DNA of 8,692 bases, taken from the NCBI GenBank assembly GCA_007123335.1, contig SKLG01000062.1, positions 1 through 8,692 of the forward strand, written 5' to 3'. Position 1 is the first letter of the stretch. Each line of letters begins with the position of its first letter. Shown here piece after piece: positions 6,674 to 8,692 of the stretch. The notes beneath the pieces were generated by a model. That model was not told the DNA's origin and did no database searches. It worked only from the letters and a program-made list of their open reading frames with translations. Source of the DNA: Anaerolineae bacterium. Lineage in GTDB: Bacteria > Chloroflexota > Anaerolineae > UBA1429. A program made the position numbers and the translations under genes.

Positions 6674-7551
6674 AGGATCTCCAGCCCCAGTTCCTCGGCG
6701 GTCGTTTGAGCGGCGCGACAGGGATTCACGATGACGTTCGCGCCGGCGCGTACCGCCAGCTCGTCCAGCGCCTGCCGATAGGCGCCAAAGGGCCGCATAC
6801 AGCCTAAATAGAGTTTGGCGCTGGGCAGCATCAGGCGAGCATCGAGCAACACCTCGGCCACCTGATCCAGCGGCGGTGGGGCGCATTCGGCATAGCGTGT
6901 GCCCTCGGTAGGGATGAGCACCAGCAGGATCAGCCGCTCCACGCCATGGGCAGCTAACGCAGACAATGCCTGCCTCTCGGCACGAATCTGCCCGCCAAAG
7001 AGTCCTAACGTAAGGTGGGGCACCACCGGGGCATAGCGCTCCAGCAATGCCAACGTCTCCATATAGTCGTCAAGGTCGGCGTCCAGGCCATAGACCTCGC
7101 GGGCCGTCTCGGCGTCTCCGACGATGTCAAAGGAGATGACATCCACCAGCGGCGCGATGGCCGCCATATCGGCCTCATCCACCATGCCCACGTGCCAGTT
7201 GAGGCGCCGTCCAGGATGCAAACGGGCCACCTGCTCCAGATGGCTTGTCACCGGCACCCGCCCGTGGGCATCGCAGCCGCCGGAGATCAGATAGCTGGAG
7301 GCGTGCTCCCTGGGCGAGACCTCCCAGATAGGGCGCATATGCTCCAGATAGTGGCCACCACAGTGGGCACAATCCAGAGCGCATTGGGTGCCAGTGAGGC
7401 TGACGGGCTGGGTGCGCGTCGGGCGATCAAACCGGATGGTATTGGGGTGATGGGCACGCCGCGCGTCAAGGGCTTCACCCCAGCGACCGGAGCGTGCGGA
7501 GCGTGCAACGGTGAGACACGCTGTCGCTTCAGCAAGATGATATGCGGTCAC
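6643..7551 (-). CDS. lipS1: Radical SAM protein, probable lipoyl synthase subunit LipS1 (COG1856-like)
   Basis: 302 residues from a GTG start. Seen: SLTGTQCALDCAHCGGHYLEHM spans residues 51-72, with the CX3CX2C cluster motif (Cys57, 61, 64), then LISGGCDAHGRVP with Cys93, LNWHVGMVDE, DVISFDIVGD, a LGCMRPFG segment (Cys251), VNPC (Cys278) and a terminal ECCGLD. These match a family of uncharacterised biotin-synthase homologues as I remember it; the C-terminal cysteines could hold a second iron-sulfur cluster able to donate sulfur. Inferred partner of the adjacent radical SAM protein in lipoyl formation on GcvH. First gene of the operon. The frame is open up to a TTG at 7617, but that TTG is the -35 box of a strong promoter whose start site would be near 7583, so translation must begin later. 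GTG at 7551 gives a leader of about 30 bases with only a weak GGAA; GTG at 7581 would be almost leaderless. Confidence 0.7.
   Translation of the reverse strand: MTAYHLAEATACLTVARSARSGRWGEALDARRAHHPNTIRFDRPTRTQPVSLTGTQCALDCAHCGGHYLEHMRPIWEVSPREHASSYLISGGCDAHGRVPVTSHLEQVARLHPGRRLNWHVGMVDEADMAAIAPLVDVISFDIVGDAETAREVYGLDADLDDYMETLALLERYAPVVPHLTLGLFGGQIRAERQALSALAAHGVERLILLVLIPTEGTRYAECAPPPLDQVAEVLLDARLMLPSAKLYLGCMRPFGAYRQALDELAVRAGANVIVNPCRAAQTTAEELGLEILWGDECCGLD
6679..6682 (-). promoter_or_regulatory. Ribosome binding site for the second radical SAM gene
   Basis: GGAG on the minus strand, five bases before the ATG at 6673 and inside the last codons of the upstream gene. It favours 6673 over 6661, whose upstream G-run is only three bases away. 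The reading frame stays open to 6886, but that part overlaps lipS1 out of frame and encodes Arg/Gly-rich sequence unlike any domain. Confidence 0.5.
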
Positions 7552-7589
7552 GGCATCATTTCCATAGCATTGCGAGTTCACTCCGCGCC

Positions 7590-7617
7590 AGTATAGCATC
7601 CCTCTGCCTATCGTCAA
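7590..7617 (-). promoter_or_regulatory. Sigma70-type promoter for the lipS-gcv operon
   Basis: On the minus strand: -35 TTGACG (7612-7617), a 16-base spacer, and -10 TATACT (7590-7595) preceded by TGC, giving an extended -10. Each box is one base off consensus. The expected start site is near 7583, upstream of the first radical SAM gene. It is an AT-rich island in a GC-rich window and is the only convincing promoter I see here. Confidence 0.75.
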
Positions 7618-7717
7618 AGACGGCTGTAAAGATGCTGTGCCGGCGTTTGGCGTGGTCTCGCGCTAGTGCCGAGATAGGCAAGCCGATACTCTATTCAGCC
7701 TTTCATGACACTGACGT

Positions 7718-8692
7718 CTACGGAGTCGACAACACGACGGTCACATCACCGACCATGCGCGCCTCGATGCGATAGTTGGCGCGCCGTCCTCCGCCGTCGG
7801 CTACGATCTGGACCTGATAGTCGCCGGCGTATCCGCGGATGACCGCTCGCCCTTCGTCATCGGTGTAGGTCTGACCATGGGTGGTGTGCCTGCGCATCCA
7901 ATCCTGGAGCGCGACATAGGCCGGCTTGGGAGTGAGATCCTGGCGCAGCAGCCCCCCACCAGGCACCAGCGCGAGCCGCCCATCTACCGGGCACCACCAG
8001 GTGATGGCCTCCACCTCGGGCTGCGCAAAAAGGAGTGTATAGATCGCGTCCACATAGGCTGCCTGATTATCCTCCTGCCAATCCCCATAGCGCAGCTTGA
8101 AATGGCTCGGAGGGGGGGTGAGAGGCGGCGCCGAGGGCGCCGCGAGGGCCGATATATGTAACGCCTTGCCGAGATTGGCGTACTGGCGCAGAGACAGGAT
8201 GATTCCAGCCAGTGTCTTGGCGCGGAAGAAGGTTGGCGGCCCGTCGACGGTGTAGCAATTCTCCAGCATTTGCAGCCCGACGAGGTGCTGCTCCACACCA
8301 GCCTCATCGAGAGCATCGAGCAAGTCGCAGGGCCGAACGCCATAGGTCGCCGTACGAGACACCTCGGCAAAGTTGACCTCAAGGCGAGCACCAGGCACGG
8401 TATCCTCCACCGCCAGTGCCGCCGCGCGACAGATACGCACCATGTCACTCAGCGTCATCGGGACGGCCTGGGCATCGACCCAGAAGGGTTCATTGACCAG
8501 CTCGAACACCTGAATCTGGCCGCCCCAACGGCGACCGATCTCACTGATATGTTCATAAACCAGATGTGGAATGCGAGTCACCGGCGTGTCGCAAAGGTAT
8601 TGGGGCAGCACACGCCAACGGGGCTTGAACCAGTTCAGGGCATGGGCCGTCAGTTCCAGCCCCCGACGGCGCAATGCATCGGGATGCCACAC
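7718..8692 (-). CDS. GH10-like glycoside hydrolase, C-terminal 324 codons (cut by window edge)
   Basis: The frame is open at the right edge, so the true start lies outside. Seen, numbering from the edge: HALNWFKPRW (17-26), like the GH10 'gHtLvW' strand; FELVNEPFW with Glu68 in the acid/base position; GLQML (139-143); ITWWCPVDG and GGGLLRQDLTPKPAYVAL (245-262), typical of the end of the barrel; then a short domain (about 275-322: TYTDDEGRAVIRGYAGDYQV), like the beta-sandwich tails seen on some GH10-type proteins. Known: GH10 enzymes are retaining endo-beta-1,4-xylanases with two catalytic Glu. Odd: where the nucleophile motif (usually ITEL or similar) is expected, this reads HISAL, with Ala182 in place of Glu. 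Inferred: polysaccharide binding or degradation, possibly impaired or altered. No visible link to the gcv operon; substrate unknown. Confidence 0.72.
   Translation of the reverse strand: MWHPDALRRRGLELTAHALNWFKPRWRVLPQYLCDTPVTRIPHLVYEHISEIGRRWGGQIQVFELVNEPFWVDAQAVPMTLSDMVRICRAAALAVEDTVPGARLEVNFAEVSRTATYGVRPCDLLDALDEAGVEQHLVGLQMLENCYTVDGPPTFFRAKTLAGIILSLRQYANLGKALHISALAAPSAPPLTPPPSHFKLRYGDWQEDNQAAYVDAIYTLLFAQPEVEAITWWCPVDGRLALVPGGGLLRQDLTPKPAYVALQDWMRRHTTHGQTYTDDEGRAVIRGYAGDYQVQIVADGGGRRANYRIEARMVGDVTVVLSTP

Noticed and set aside
6674..6886. N-terminal extension of the second radical SAM protein into lipS1
   Set aside because: The extra residues are the out-of-frame reading of lipS1, Arg/Gly-rich, and would force a 244-base overlap.
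8112..8118. Seven-base C/G homopolymer in the GH10-like gene as a possible frameshift
   Set aside because: Family-like sequence continues in the same frame on both sides, so no shift is needed.
1..8692. Mobile elements, CRISPR arrays, tRNA or rRNA genes
   Set aside because: I saw no transposase, integrase, terminal inverted repeats, regularly spaced repeats or tRNA-like cloverleaf. All long stretches are accounted for by the minus-strand genes.

Overview
The window is a gene-dense bacterial chromosome segment. By eye it is GC-rich (roughly 60%), and every gene I can support lies on the minus strand, so it reads from the right edge to the left. The two-subunit glycine decarboxylase, the two BioB-like radical SAM proteins and the ArmA/FmrO-type rRNA methyltransferase together suggest a member of Chloroflexota (Anaerolineae-like). 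That is an inference from gene content; there is no rRNA or marker gene to confirm it.

Right edge (7718-8692): the 3' part of a GH10-like glycoside hydrolase gene with a small C-terminal beta-type domain. By eye it lacks the usual nucleophile Glu. It appears unrelated to what follows. A 166-base gap comes next and carries a strong sigma70-type promoter (TTGACG, 16 bases, extended -10 TGCTATACT) pointing into the main gene cluster.

Main cluster (7551 down to 1018): two radical SAM proteins that I read as a LipS1/LipS2-type two-component lipoyl synthase, then gcvT, gcvH, gcvPA and gcvPB. The genes overlap or nearly touch (about 31-base overlap, 12-base gap, 197-base gap, direct abutment, 4-base ATGA overlap). 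The set encodes the T, H and P proteins of the glycine cleavage system together with enzymes that would put the two sulfurs on the octanoyl group carried by H-protein. The L-protein and an octanoyl/lipoate ligase are not in the window. The only sizeable internal gap, between gcvT and gcvH, can fold into two adjacent hairpins just upstream of the gcvH ribosome binding site.

Left end (1-928): after a perfect 15-bp-stem hairpin come rsmI (16S rRNA C1402 2'-O-methyltransferase, a short form without the usual C-terminal extension) and, coupled by an ATGA overlap, the first 83 codons of a gene resembling the ArmA/Rmt/FmrO family of 16S rRNA G1405 N7-methyltransferases. If both calls hold, this coupled pair methylates bases three nucleotides apart in the decoding centre (helix 44).

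The points most worth following up are the lipoyl-synthase/glycine-cleavage operon, the rsmI-FmrO-like pair, the promoter that corrects a start codon, and the altered GH10-like active site.
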